Positions 24,304-33,000 of a stretch of 64,000 nt of DNA are shown here, piece by piece. This DNA is from Spirosoma oryzicola. GTDB taxonomy: Bacteria > Bacteroidota > Bacteroidia > Cytophagales > Spirosomataceae. A program made the translations under genes and the position numbers. The stretch covers positions 72,744 to 136,743 of the forward strand of contig NZ_CP089545.1 in NCBI RefSeq assembly GCF_021233055.1, read 5' to 3'. Under the pieces are notes generated by a model. It saw only the letters and a program-made list of their open reading frames with translations, was not told the origin of the DNA and did no database searches. Each line of letters opens with the position of its first letter. Position 1 is the first letter of the stretch.

Positions 24304-25839
24304 GTGATTACCCGTCTTCTTTTCCCCAAATCTGTCTATCTCGTTCTGACGCTCCTGGCTGGCCTTGCCGGACTGGTGGGCTGTAATGAAGATGTCTATG
24401 TCGACCCGGTGCAACTGACAACGGTACGTGGTCGGGTGGTATACAGCCTCGATCAGCAGCCGGTGCGCAATGCGACGGTCAAATTAACCCCCGGCAGTCG
24501 CGTCGTCTCGACCGATTCGTCAGGTGCGTTCCGCTTCGACAGCGTTGTCGTTGGTAACTACACTATACAGGCGTCGAAAGCGGGCTACGGTACGCAGGTG
24601 GCGACAGTAGCCGCGTCGGTGGCGACAACACCGGTTGTAACCATCCAGTTGACGGACGATAAAAGTCAGAACCGACCACCCACCACGCCGGTGCTGGTCG
24701 CTCCCGCGTTGAACAGCACGGCTCAGTCGACCACGCTGACGCTGAAATGGACGTCAACCGACCCGAACCGCGACACGCTGATCTACAATGTGCTGCTGTA
24801 CCGGGCGGGCTCCGCAACGCCAACATCATCCTATACGGGCCTGACTGCCGACTCGGTTATTGTCTCTGGGCTGGATTACAACACAACTTATCTCTGGCAG
24901 GTCATTGTCAGTGATAATGTGAATACGACAAACGGTCCCGTCTGGTCATTTAAGACGGGTTCCTACCCAGACTACAGCTACGTATTTGTTCGGCGAATGA
25001 ACGGCCGCTTCCAGATTTTCGGCGCGACGACCGATGGGACTGCCAGCCAGCTCACGCGGGAGGGCAGTAATTGGCGACCTATCGTCAGTCCGAACCGTCG
25101 GCAGATTGCCTTCATATCCAACACCGACACGGAGCTTCAGCTGTACCTGATGAACATGGATGGCAGCAATCGGCAACAGGTAACGTCGGTACCCATTGCC
25201 GGGCTAGCATCGGCTGACCTGTCGTTTTGTTGGTCGCCTGACGGTACGCAGCTCCTTTACCCGAGCAACGATCGACTCTACGCGGTCCGTACTGACGGAA
25301 CCGGGCTTCGGACGGTAGCCCTGGCCAGTAGCGGCCGAATCTGGGCGGGTTGTGACTGGACTCCGCAGGGCAACCGCATTGCGGCCCGAACGACGGGTAC
25401 GAGCCTGTATGACAACGAGCTGAGCGTGTTTGGAGCCGATGGCAGTTCGGCCCGGACGGTCTACGCCCGACGCGCAGCCCGCGTGGGTAACCCGGTTTTC
25501 TCGGTCAACGGCCAACAGATCGTGTTCTCCGCCGATTCAACGGATTTTCAAAATGAGCAGGGTCGACAGCTTGACGCCCGGCTATACCGGCTCAATCTGA
25601 CAACCGGCGCGGTAGCTGATCTGTCACAGAATCAGGTGAGTACCAGCTCGCAAAACCTGACTGGAAAAACCGCCGGAACGAACGATCTCGAACCGCGCTT
25701 TTCACCTACCGGTGCCAGTCTGATCTTCACTAATACCGACAACACCGGCATTGGTCAGCGGAATGTATACACGGCCGACGCTGACGGTAAAAATCGGAAG
25801 CTGCTGTTGTCGCAGGCCGAAATGCCTTATTGGCGATGA
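24304..25839 (+). CDS. Lipoprotein with carboxypeptidase-regulatory, FnIII and PD40 propeller domains
   Basis: Starts at a GTG 23 bases after csgG; no ATG in frame fits better. Signal peptide with lipobox ending GLVGC (C28 or so). Then a carboxypeptidase-regulatory-like sandwich (about 42-118: RGRVVYSLDQQPVRNATVKL), a fibronectin III-like domain (about 125-220, with SGLDYNTTYLWQVIVSD), and a TolB-like beta propeller of PD40 repeats (about 225-511: SPNRRQIAFISN, WSPDGTQLLYPS, FSPTGASLIFTN). As the last gene of the curli run it may serve as a surface adaptor or fibre anchor, but this is only context. Confidence 0.82.
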   Translation: MITRLLFPKSVYLVLTLLAGLAGLVGCNEDVYVDPVQLTTVRGRVVYSLDQQPVRNATVKLTPGSRVVSTDSSGAFRFDSVVVGNYTIQASKAGYGTQVATVAASVATTPVVTIQLTDDKSQNRPPTTPVLVAPALNSTAQSTTLTLKWTSTDPNRDTLIYNVLLYRAGSATPTSSYTGLTADSVIVSGLDYNTTYLWQVIVSDNVNTTNGPVWSFKTGSYPDYSYVFVRRMNGRFQIFGATTDGTASQLTREGSNWRPIVSPNRRQIAFISNTDTELQLYLMNMDGSNRQQVTSVPIAGLASADLSFCWSPDGTQLLYPSNDRLYAVRTDGTGLRTVALASSGRIWAGCDWTPQGNRIAARTTGTSLYDNELSVFGADGSSARTVYARRAARVGNPVFSVNGQQIVFSADSTDFQNEQGRQLDARLYRLNLTTGAVADLSQNQVSTSSQNLTGKTAGTNDLEPRFSPTGASLIFTNTDNTGIGQRNVYTADADGKNRKLLLSQAEMPYWR

Positions 25840-25876
25840 ACGAGCCTACTTAACGAGTGTATGATACAGAACGTGC

Positions 25877-26815
25877 TTATTTCGCGTGACTCTTTTGCCA
25901 CTTCTTCTGCTCTCGTTTGCTCATTTCCTGTTGGATAATCGGTTCAGGATGCTCCGCCAGGTAATTCTCTCGGGGCTCCAACCGACCCGCCTTCTGTTGC
26001 TCCCCAAGCCAGAATCGAATGGGTACGTAGGCCCAATACTGCTTCTGATCCGTTGGCTTACCATTTTTAATCACCGGCGCTTCGTAGTTATAGTGCACGG
26101 TAAACCGAACGTGCGGACCGAAATCGTAATTTTCTCCCCCAACGATACCCAGTGGCGTTCCCGCTTCGACAAACTGACCCGGCTCAACAAAGATGCTTTT
26201 TTGCCGCAAGACCGTGTAGGTGGCAAAGCTACAGTCGGCATGATTGATCTCGACCATGTTATCACTGCGGTTAAAACCCAGATGTGTCCCGCTGGGCATG
26301 GCATCACTACGCACCGCCGATACGGTTCCCCGGCGAGCCGCAAATACCGTGTCTCCACTATTCATTTTGATAGCCAGCGAATACCAGTCTTTGGGGTCTG
26401 CTTCGCCCGCGTAGAGTTTGCCGATGTACGGTGATTCAACCGCACTAACCCGTTTGCCCGGACTGGCAGGGAGCAGATACACCAATGCCGTATCGACCTT
26501 GGTTTGTTTACAGCCTTTTACCGAACTGAAGCTGTAGCGAAACGAATTTGATTGATTGGGTTCGGGTTGTAATTTGAAAAGCGACTGCTGTCCCGGCCTG
26601 ACCTCGGTTCGATAAGGGAATGTTGTCGAGGACCGCAGGCCGTTCAATTCGCTGAACGTAACGGTGATTGAATAAGGACAGAAAGCGGAATTTCGGCAGG
26701 AAAAGACGTAGGCCCCCGTGTTGTCTTTTTCGTAAAATACCTCAACGGGAGATTGGGCGTTGGCGTTGGCGAAAAGCAAAAAGGACAAGCCGATGAGCGA
26801 GAGCAACCGAATCAT
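25877..26815 (-). CDS. M23 peptidase-like protein with degenerate active site
   Basis: A 312-residue exported protein with signal peptide (about 1-20, NANAQ). The C-terminal part from about 130 to 250 has the LytM/M23 fold pattern: GDTVFAARRGTVSAV, MVEINHADCSFATYTVLR, GQFVEAGTPLGIVGG, and HVRFTVHY at the place of the usual HLHFEV. Normally the first zinc ligands are in HxGxD; here the matching segment reads WYSLAIKM, so one or two ligands are missing. It may therefore be inactive, for example a regulator of another hydrolase, as known for several LytM proteins. It converges with the curli lipoprotein gene, 37 bases apart. Confidence 0.78.
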   Translation of the reverse strand: MIRLLSLIGLSFLLFANANAQSPVEVFYEKDNTGAYVFSCRNSAFCPYSITVTFSELNGLRSSTTFPYRTEVRPGQQSLFKLQPEPNQSNSFRYSFSSVKGCKQTKVDTALVYLLPASPGKRVSAVESPYIGKLYAGEADPKDWYSLAIKMNSGDTVFAARRGTVSAVRSDAMPSGTHLGFNRSDNMVEINHADCSFATYTVLRQKSIFVEPGQFVEAGTPLGIVGGENYDFGPHVRFTVHYNYEAPVIKNGKPTDQKQYWAYVPIRFWLGEQQKAGRLEPRENYLAEHPEPIIQQEMSKREQKKWQKSHAK

Positions 26816-26988
26816 AACAAACGGAACTATAAAGTAGTGGTGTAGAAAAGCGGGCGAAAATAAGCATTTTCGGCAATCGTTCGCGGCTGTTTACGATTTG
26901 TCGGCAATCGACAAGTAATCACAGAGTGCTTACCCTATATTCTGGCTCATCCTTATATCTTGCCGTTTATCGGTCAAACCTTCAACGC

Positions 26989-27174
26989 ATGTATTCGAAT
27001 TTAGAGGAATTAAAGGAGTTGTTGCTCGTAACACAGGCCCACCTGCGGGTGCTCGAGCAACTCGAAGCGGAGCGGATCGCTAAAGAGACGGGGCAACCCT
27101 TACGACTGATTGAGCAGCGCATTCAAACGCTGGCGGAAGAAATATTGGACATTGTTCGGGAAGAAAATTCGTAG
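26989..27174 (+). CDS. Small coiled-coil protein of unknown function
   Basis: The ATG at 26989 gives 61 residues; a GTG 63 bases upstream is possible but adds a hydrophobic, unlikely N-terminus. The protein is almost entirely alpha-helical with Leu at heptad spacing (LEELKELLLVTQAHLRVLEQ) and many Glu. No family recognised. It stands between the M23-like gene (divergent) and the FkbM-like gene (same strand, 93 bases on). Confidence 0.6.
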   Translation: MYSNLEELKELLLVTQAHLRVLEQLEAERIAKETGQPLRLIEQRIQTLAEEILDIVREENS

Positions 27175-27267
27175 CCTGAAAAAAGCAAGACAGTGCTTAG
27201 TACAACTTTCTCCGAGAAGTTGACCAAAACTGTTTTAATCGATTACCAGCCCTAACGCTCATATTCC

Positions 27268-28197
27268 GTGAAGCTTATAAAAAAAATACAACAGTTACTC
27301 CTTGAGCCCCTTCAAGCGCAACTCCAGCAAATACAGGTTCAACTCAGACAAGCTAAGGACGATAACGCGGCCACTAAGCTAGTGATGGGGGCCATGCTGG
27401 CTAAATTTGCGGGTCAGGCTTCCTCGATGAAGGATGCCGAATTTAAGCTATTTTCTCAGTTCGGTGATGACGGTATTATTCAATATTTGATTAGCCACGT
27501 CAAACCGCGCGTCGATACGTTCGTTGAATTCGGCGTTGAAGATTATGAAGAAGCCAATACACGTTTCTTGATGATGAACAACAATTGGAAGGGCCTGATC
27601 ATCGATGGTTCGTCACACTTTATTGAGCACATTAAGACCAGTTCGTTTTACTGGCGCTACAGCTTAAAAGCCATTAGCAGCTTTATTACCGCCGAAAATA
27701 TCAATCAACTATTGGTCAACAATGGCATTGCTGGTCAGATCGGCTTGCTTAGCATCGACATCGACGGTAACGATTATTGGGTGTGGAAAGCCATCACGGA
27801 GGTAGAGGCCGACATTGTGGTGATCGAATACAACAGTTTGTTTGGTTCTGATCGATCGATCACTGTTCCGTACAGACCTGATTTTATGCGACAGGAAGCT
27901 CATTACTCATATTTGTACTTTGGCGCTTCGCTGCCCGCCTTGTGTGATCTGGCGCTTGAAAAAGGGTACGCGTTTGTAGGCTGTAATCAAGCGGGTAACA
28001 ATGCTTATTTTGTAAAAAAAGACAAGCTAAATGGCATACCGGCCTTGTCGGTCGAGGAGGGCTATGTGTATTCCCGTTTTCGAGAAAACCGAAACCAGGA
28101 AGGCGTTATGACTCACCTGGACGGGGTCGAACGAAGGCCCCTTCTGACAGGGCTTCCAGTTATCAACACAAAAACGAACGCCCAGGAATATTTGTAA
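27268..28197 (+). CDS. FkbM-like methyltransferase domain protein (tentative)
   Basis: Starts with GTG at 27268, 309 residues. A short coiled coil (about 5-45) leads to a Rossmann-like domain: VDTFVEFGVEDYEEANTRF resembles the SAM-binding loop of FkbM-type methyltransferases, followed by WKGLIIDGSSHF, IGLLSIDIDGNDYWVWKAI (the acidic loop of this family, DIDGND) and VVIEYNSLFG. Such proteins often occur with glycan or cell surface biosynthesis genes, but none lies next to it here. The substrate is unknown. Confidence 0.6.
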   Translation: MKLIKKIQQLLLEPLQAQLQQIQVQLRQAKDDNAATKLVMGAMLAKFAGQASSMKDAEFKLFSQFGDDGIIQYLISHVKPRVDTFVEFGVEDYEEANTRFLMMNNNWKGLIIDGSSHFIEHIKTSSFYWRYSLKAISSFITAENINQLLVNNGIAGQIGLLSIDIDGNDYWVWKAITEVEADIVVIEYNSLFGSDRSITVPYRPDFMRQEAHYSYLYFGASLPALCDLALEKGYAFVGCNQAGNNAYFVKKDKLNGIPALSVEEGYVYSRFRENRNQEGVMTHLDGVERRPLLTGLPVINTKTNAQEYL

Positions 28198-28401
28198 AAC
28201 AGACAAGAAAAACGAACGTAGCTTACCGATTTTCCGGCGCAGCAGATGCATGTTTTTCACCAGCAAGGCAAAGCCGGTTCATTTACTCCGTTTGAGCATC
28301 TGTCTGTCCTGAGACGTTCTTAGTAGGTTTTGGGGTTGACGAGCGGGTTATTAGCATAGTTGGGACATCGACAACAAGACCCGGTTCCAGCTGAAAACAG
28401 A

Positions 28402-28995
28402 TCAGAAGACGATACCAAACTGAAAGCCAACCGTGAACGAGGTTGCATGATCATTACCAAAGCGAACCGGTAGCGGAACCGCGACAAAATAACTATTCGT
28501 GGGACCTTTTCGAACGATTTTGTTTAGTACAGGCGTGAATCCGTAGCGGCCTGAGGTTTCGAATGCCAGGCGAGTAGCAAGTGTAAAGTCTTTGCCCAGG
28601 TTCATTAACACGCCCGGATGAAACAGCACGTTGGCAACCCGGCTATTTCCATTTTCCGCGCGAATGAGCGGAACAACTTCGACAGAAAAGCCAAGTTGTT
28701 TGGTCTTCCAGAGGTTCAGACCAATAGGAAACCCTACCACGTAATACCGGTCGAAGTTGGTTTCCGTCCCGGTTTCGTTTCGGGTAATGAGCGGATGTAA
28801 AACGCCCAAATACCCGACCATGCGCGGGTAAGTTACCGATGGTGCTTGTACAGGGTTTACCGTTGGTTGCGTTTGAGCCAATAGGTTAGGTGACAGCGCC
28901 AGCAAGACGACACACGTAAATAGACCAAGGATAGTTTTTGAGATTCTCCGGTTCGGCGCAGGCAGCCAACCAGAAACGACGTAGATCTTGTTCAT
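28402..28995 (-). CDS. Probable outer-membrane beta-barrel protein
   Basis: A 197-residue exported protein. A basic N-terminus followed by a hydrophobic stretch (about 20-40, LGLFTCVVLLALSPNLLAQ) looks like a signal peptide. The mature part (about 41-197) alternates beta strands and ends in a phenylalanine after FTVGFQFGIVF, the usual C-terminal barrel signal. No specific family recognised; small porin or structural role possible. It stands alone between convergent and co-directional neighbours. Confidence 0.6.
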   Translation of the reverse strand: MNKIYVVSGWLPAPNRRISKTILGLFTCVVLLALSPNLLAQTQPTVNPVQAPSVTYPRMVGYLGVLHPLITRNETGTETNFDRYYVVGFPIGLNLWKTKQLGFSVEVVPLIRAENGNSRVANVLFHPGVLMNLGKDFTLATRLAFETSGRYGFTPVLNKIVRKGPTNSYFVAVPLPVRFGNDHATSFTVGFQFGIVF

Positions 28996-29055
28996 GGAAG
29001 AGGTATACTTTTCGGCAAGAATACGTCTTCGCTCATTGAAGAAATAGAACAGATT

Positions 29056-29928
29056 TTACCCGTTTGGACCGGCTTTACGTTTGGAGTTATTTTTTCGGTA
29101 TTGGGACGGATTTTGGCCCATCATTTTTTTAAATATCCGCGTAAAATGACTTTGGTCGGAGAAGCCGGTCAGGTACGCGATCTCCGATAACGAGTGAGAA
29201 GTCGTTTCTAATAGCTGAATGGCTTTTTCAATGCGTAGCTTGCGAATATAATCCCCAAAGGTCAGGTTGTCGAAGTACTGGGCAAAAGCACGCGACAGGT
29301 ACGTTGGATTGACCTGCAAGGACTGGGCAACCGTTGACAGGCTCAGGCTCAGGTTCGTGTCAATGTGGTCTTGAATCAACTCTTTTAGCTCGGCTGCCCA
29401 GGGAGGTGGATTTAATTTCCGATCCCTTATTTCATGCAGGTACGTAGTAAAAAAACGAAGAAGCAAATGCTCTTCCGGCTGCTGAGTGTGTTTTTGGTTC
29501 TGAAGATGAGTCGCCCAACTGTAGAGCGCATCATAGATAATGATGCCTTGCGTTAATAAGGCGTAATCATCCTGAATGTTGTGGGCCAATCCGGCTGAAA
29601 TAGCCCACAAACCGGCGGCTTGTTGAGCGAGTTCATGATGATCCGTGTCTGCTCCCCGGACAATAGGAGCCATTGTCTGAAGTGCCGGATCGGTTAGCTC
29701 ATATTTTTTGAGAATGTAATCGAAGGTGCAATCCTGCCCGTAGTGCGAAAACTCCACATCGGGAACATCGAAAGGGATACCGCCTAAGTTTTTGGCTTTT
29801 TCAATGACCTGCTCAGTCGGAACAAATAAGAACTGAGCGTCTTTGTCGACGAACCGCAGAATCAGCCAGGGACAAGCTAGACGGTCAATTTTGGGACGTT
29901 GCCGGGTAATCCAGATCATAGTGATCAT
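29056..29928 (-). CDS. ChrB-type chromate resistance domain fused to AraC DNA-binding domain
   Basis: A 290-residue two-part protein. Residues about 4-140 match the C-terminal domain of ChrB: TRQRPKIDRLACPWLILRFVDKDA, PFDVPDVEFSHYGQDCTFDYIL, IVRGADTD, GLWAISAGLAH and YDALYSWATH. Residues about 185-285 form an AraC helix-turn-helix pair (STVAQSLQVNPTYLSRAF and LSEIAYLTGFSDQSHFTRIF). ChrB senses chromate; the fusion suggests a one-component oxyanion-responsive activator. No chrA transporter is nearby, so the target is unclear. Confidence 0.86.
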   Translation of the reverse strand: MITMIWITRQRPKIDRLACPWLILRFVDKDAQFLFVPTEQVIEKAKNLGGIPFDVPDVEFSHYGQDCTFDYILKKYELTDPALQTMAPIVRGADTDHHELAQQAAGLWAISAGLAHNIQDDYALLTQGIIIYDALYSWATHLQNQKHTQQPEEHLLLRFFTTYLHEIRDRKLNPPPWAAELKELIQDHIDTNLSLSLSTVAQSLQVNPTYLSRAFAQYFDNLTFGDYIRKLRIEKAIQLLETTSHSLSEIAYLTGFSDQSHFTRIFKKMMGQNPSQYRKNNSKRKAGPNG

Positions 29929-30064
29929 ATTTTAACGGCAAGATTACGCAAAGGCTTCAAACGAACCAGCGTATCTTATCGATTAACTTTTTAGGAGATA
30001 AGTACATAAAATACCCAATACATCTCGCTTTCTTGTCCGGAGCGTTTACCAGATGGCGTCTAAA

Positions 30065-33000
30065 TCATACCTTCGGATCAGTCACCGATTCCCGATGCTG
30101 TTTGGCATAATCCGACGGCGATACGTTGAACAAGTGTTGAAACGCTTTTCGAAAATACTTCACATCCTCGAAGCCGACCTGACTGGCTACTTCGGAAACC
30201 CGCAGGGATGACGTGGCCAGCAACTGAGCCGCGCGTTTCATCCGCACATCGCGGATAAACTCAATGACGGTCTGCCCCGTAATGGCTTTGATATGCCGGT
30301 AAAATACGGACTGGCTCATGCCCATTTCTCGCACCAGCATCGGCACCGAAAAATCCGGATCGCTCATGTGCGTTTCGACAAGCTGCATGGCTTTTTCGAG
30401 CAACTGCCGTTCTTCGTCGGGGATAGCGATGTCACTGGGTTCGAGCAGGATTTGCCGTTGGTAATAGTCGCGAAGCCGAAACCGGTTTTGTAGCATAACC
30501 GACAGCTTGGTAAACAGCACCTGCGGATTGAATGGTTTAGCCATGTATTCGTCAGCGCCCGTCTCAAGCCCTTCCAGCTCGTGCGTAGCCGCCACCCGCG
30601 CCGTCAGCAGCACCACCGGAATATGGCTCGTTTTGGGATGCTGCTTGATCGTCCGGCATAGTTCAAGTCCATTGCTACGGGGCATCATCACGTCACTGAC
30701 AACGATATCGGGTAGCAGCTCAAGCGTTTTTGACCAGCCATCGAGCCCATCAACTGCCGAATACACCTTGAAGGCGGGATCGAGCAGACGAATCAGGTAC
30801 TGCCGTAGGTCGTCGTTGTCTTCCACGATCAGAACACGGGCCGCTCCGGGGGGTATACTAACCGGGGGGGTATCGTGTAAGGGCAGGTCATCAAGTTGGG
30901 GGGTCGGGTCGGGGTCGGGTACTTCGTCGGCTGCGATTGCCGTCCGAATGTCGTCGGGCGGAAGGTGCGCGTGGCCAAACGGTAGCCGAAGCGTAAAGGT
31001 CGTGCCAGCCCCCGGCGAACTTCGTACCGCTACGCTACCCTGATGCGCTTCGGTAAACTGCTTCACCAGCGACAAGCCTAGCCCGGTACCCGTTACGCGT
31101 AGCGTGTCCGTTTGCGACGCCTGGTAATACGGGTCAAAAATTTTATCGACCTGATCACTCGGCATGCCCACACCCCAGTCGCGCACCGTAATCTGTAGGT
31201 AGTTATCCTGCAAGACGGTATTCTGAAAAACCGCCGGTCGGTCGGGCGAGCCGATACGGGCAACGGTAACCTGAATCCTTCCCCCAGCGGGTGTGTATTT
31301 AAACGCATTGGAAAGCAGGTTGGTCAGCATAATTTCCAGCTTACTGCGGTCAACATACAGCGCTATGTTTTCAGCGGGAAGTTGCAGCGTATAATCAAGG
31401 TCTAATTCTTCAGCCTTTAGTTTAAAGATCAAAAAGATCTCGGATAGAAACGGAATAATGTCCTCGCGGCTGGCTCGCAGGGTAATGTGCCCTGTTTCTG
31501 CCTTGCGAAAATCAAGCAGTTGGTTGACCAGTTCGAGCAGTTTACGGGTTTGCTGGTGCATCAGCAGAACTCGCTCCCGGACCTGCGTAACCGTTATGTT
31601 CGTTGACGCGGCCAATTCGTCCATCGGTCCCAGAATAAGCGTCAGCGGGGTACGAAGCTCGTGCGACACATTGGTAAAAAACCGGAGTCGGCTATCGGTA
31701 ACTTCTTTTTCCTGTTCGGCCTTGTACTGTTCCAGTGCCAACTTGTTTTGCAGCGCCTGCTGAGCCAGCTCTGTCCGGCGGTAGAACCAGAGTGCTCCCG
31801 TTATAGCGCTGATACCGAGCAGGTACGCCCACCAGGTACGCCACCAGGGCGGCAGAATGGTAATACGCATAACAGCAGGCTGCGCGGACCAGATGCCATC
31901 GTCATTGCTGGCGTTGACCCGGAACACGTAGTCACCGGCGGGGAGGTTGGCGAAGGTAGCCATGCGTTGACCCGGCGCGGGCCGTAGCCAGCCGTTCGTG
32001 TACCCCTCAAGCTGATAGACGTATTGTTGCTTCTGCGGGTTCGCGTAATTAAGCCCGACAAATTCAACCGAAAAATCGTTTTCCGACGCGTTTAGCTCAA
32101 TACGAGGCTTTTGTGTCAAAGGTTTTGTCAGCAGCACGCGTCCATTGAGCGTATCGCCAACCGTAACCAACTGGTTCAGCACGTGCAGACCCGTAATCTG
32201 GGCAATGGGCCGATACGGATTTTGCTGAATCTGCCGGGGTTGAAAAAACGTGATGCCGTTGGTTCCGCCGAAATACAAGGTGCCGTCGGAGGATTGGAAT
32301 GCAGCGCCAACTTTGAACGAATTACTTTGCAGCCCGTCGCTGATGTCGAAGTGGAGCAACTGTCTGGTTTGCGGAACAAATTTATACAGTCCGGCTCCCC
32401 CGATCCAAATATTTCCCGCGCCATCGGTTAGTAAACTTTCGATGTCAGTTTCAGGGATTTGTTGCTGATACCGGTCAATGCGTTCTCGTCCGTGCGCGTC
32501 CGTTGAGAGCCGGTGCAGCCCTCCGCCGATAGTCCCAATCCAGAGATTGCCCCGACCATCGTTGAGCAGGGGCCACGTATAGTTAACAAGCAGGCTGTTC
32601 GGATTGCGGGGATCGTGCGTAAACTGCGATACCAGATGCAGTGAATCAGGCTGCGGTCTTAGTTTGAGCAATCCAGCGTCGCGGGTGCTTACCCAAAGGA
32701 CATTGCGGGTAGAATCGTAAAGTAAGGCTGTCAGTTGGTGCGTGGGCAATATCCCGTTTTTCCCGTCGTAATGCCGGAGGTAGTGACCGTGCCGATTCAA
32801 CTGGTGCATACCGTTGTTGAAGGAAGCAATCCAGACCGTACCAAAGCGATCGCCGGTGATGCTTTCGGTGCTGATCCCACGCCAGTCGGGGCCGGGTTTT
32901 GCGTCCGAAAGGCGCTGGGGGGACGTACCCCGCCTGACATCCATCGTGTACAAACCACCGTAGCGCGTGCCGATCCAGAGCGTATGGTCCGACGCTAAAA

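Noticed and set aside
24563..24829. Minus-strand open frame inside the curli lipoprotein gene
   Set aside because: It is antisense to a well-supported lipoprotein and has no family or start signal.
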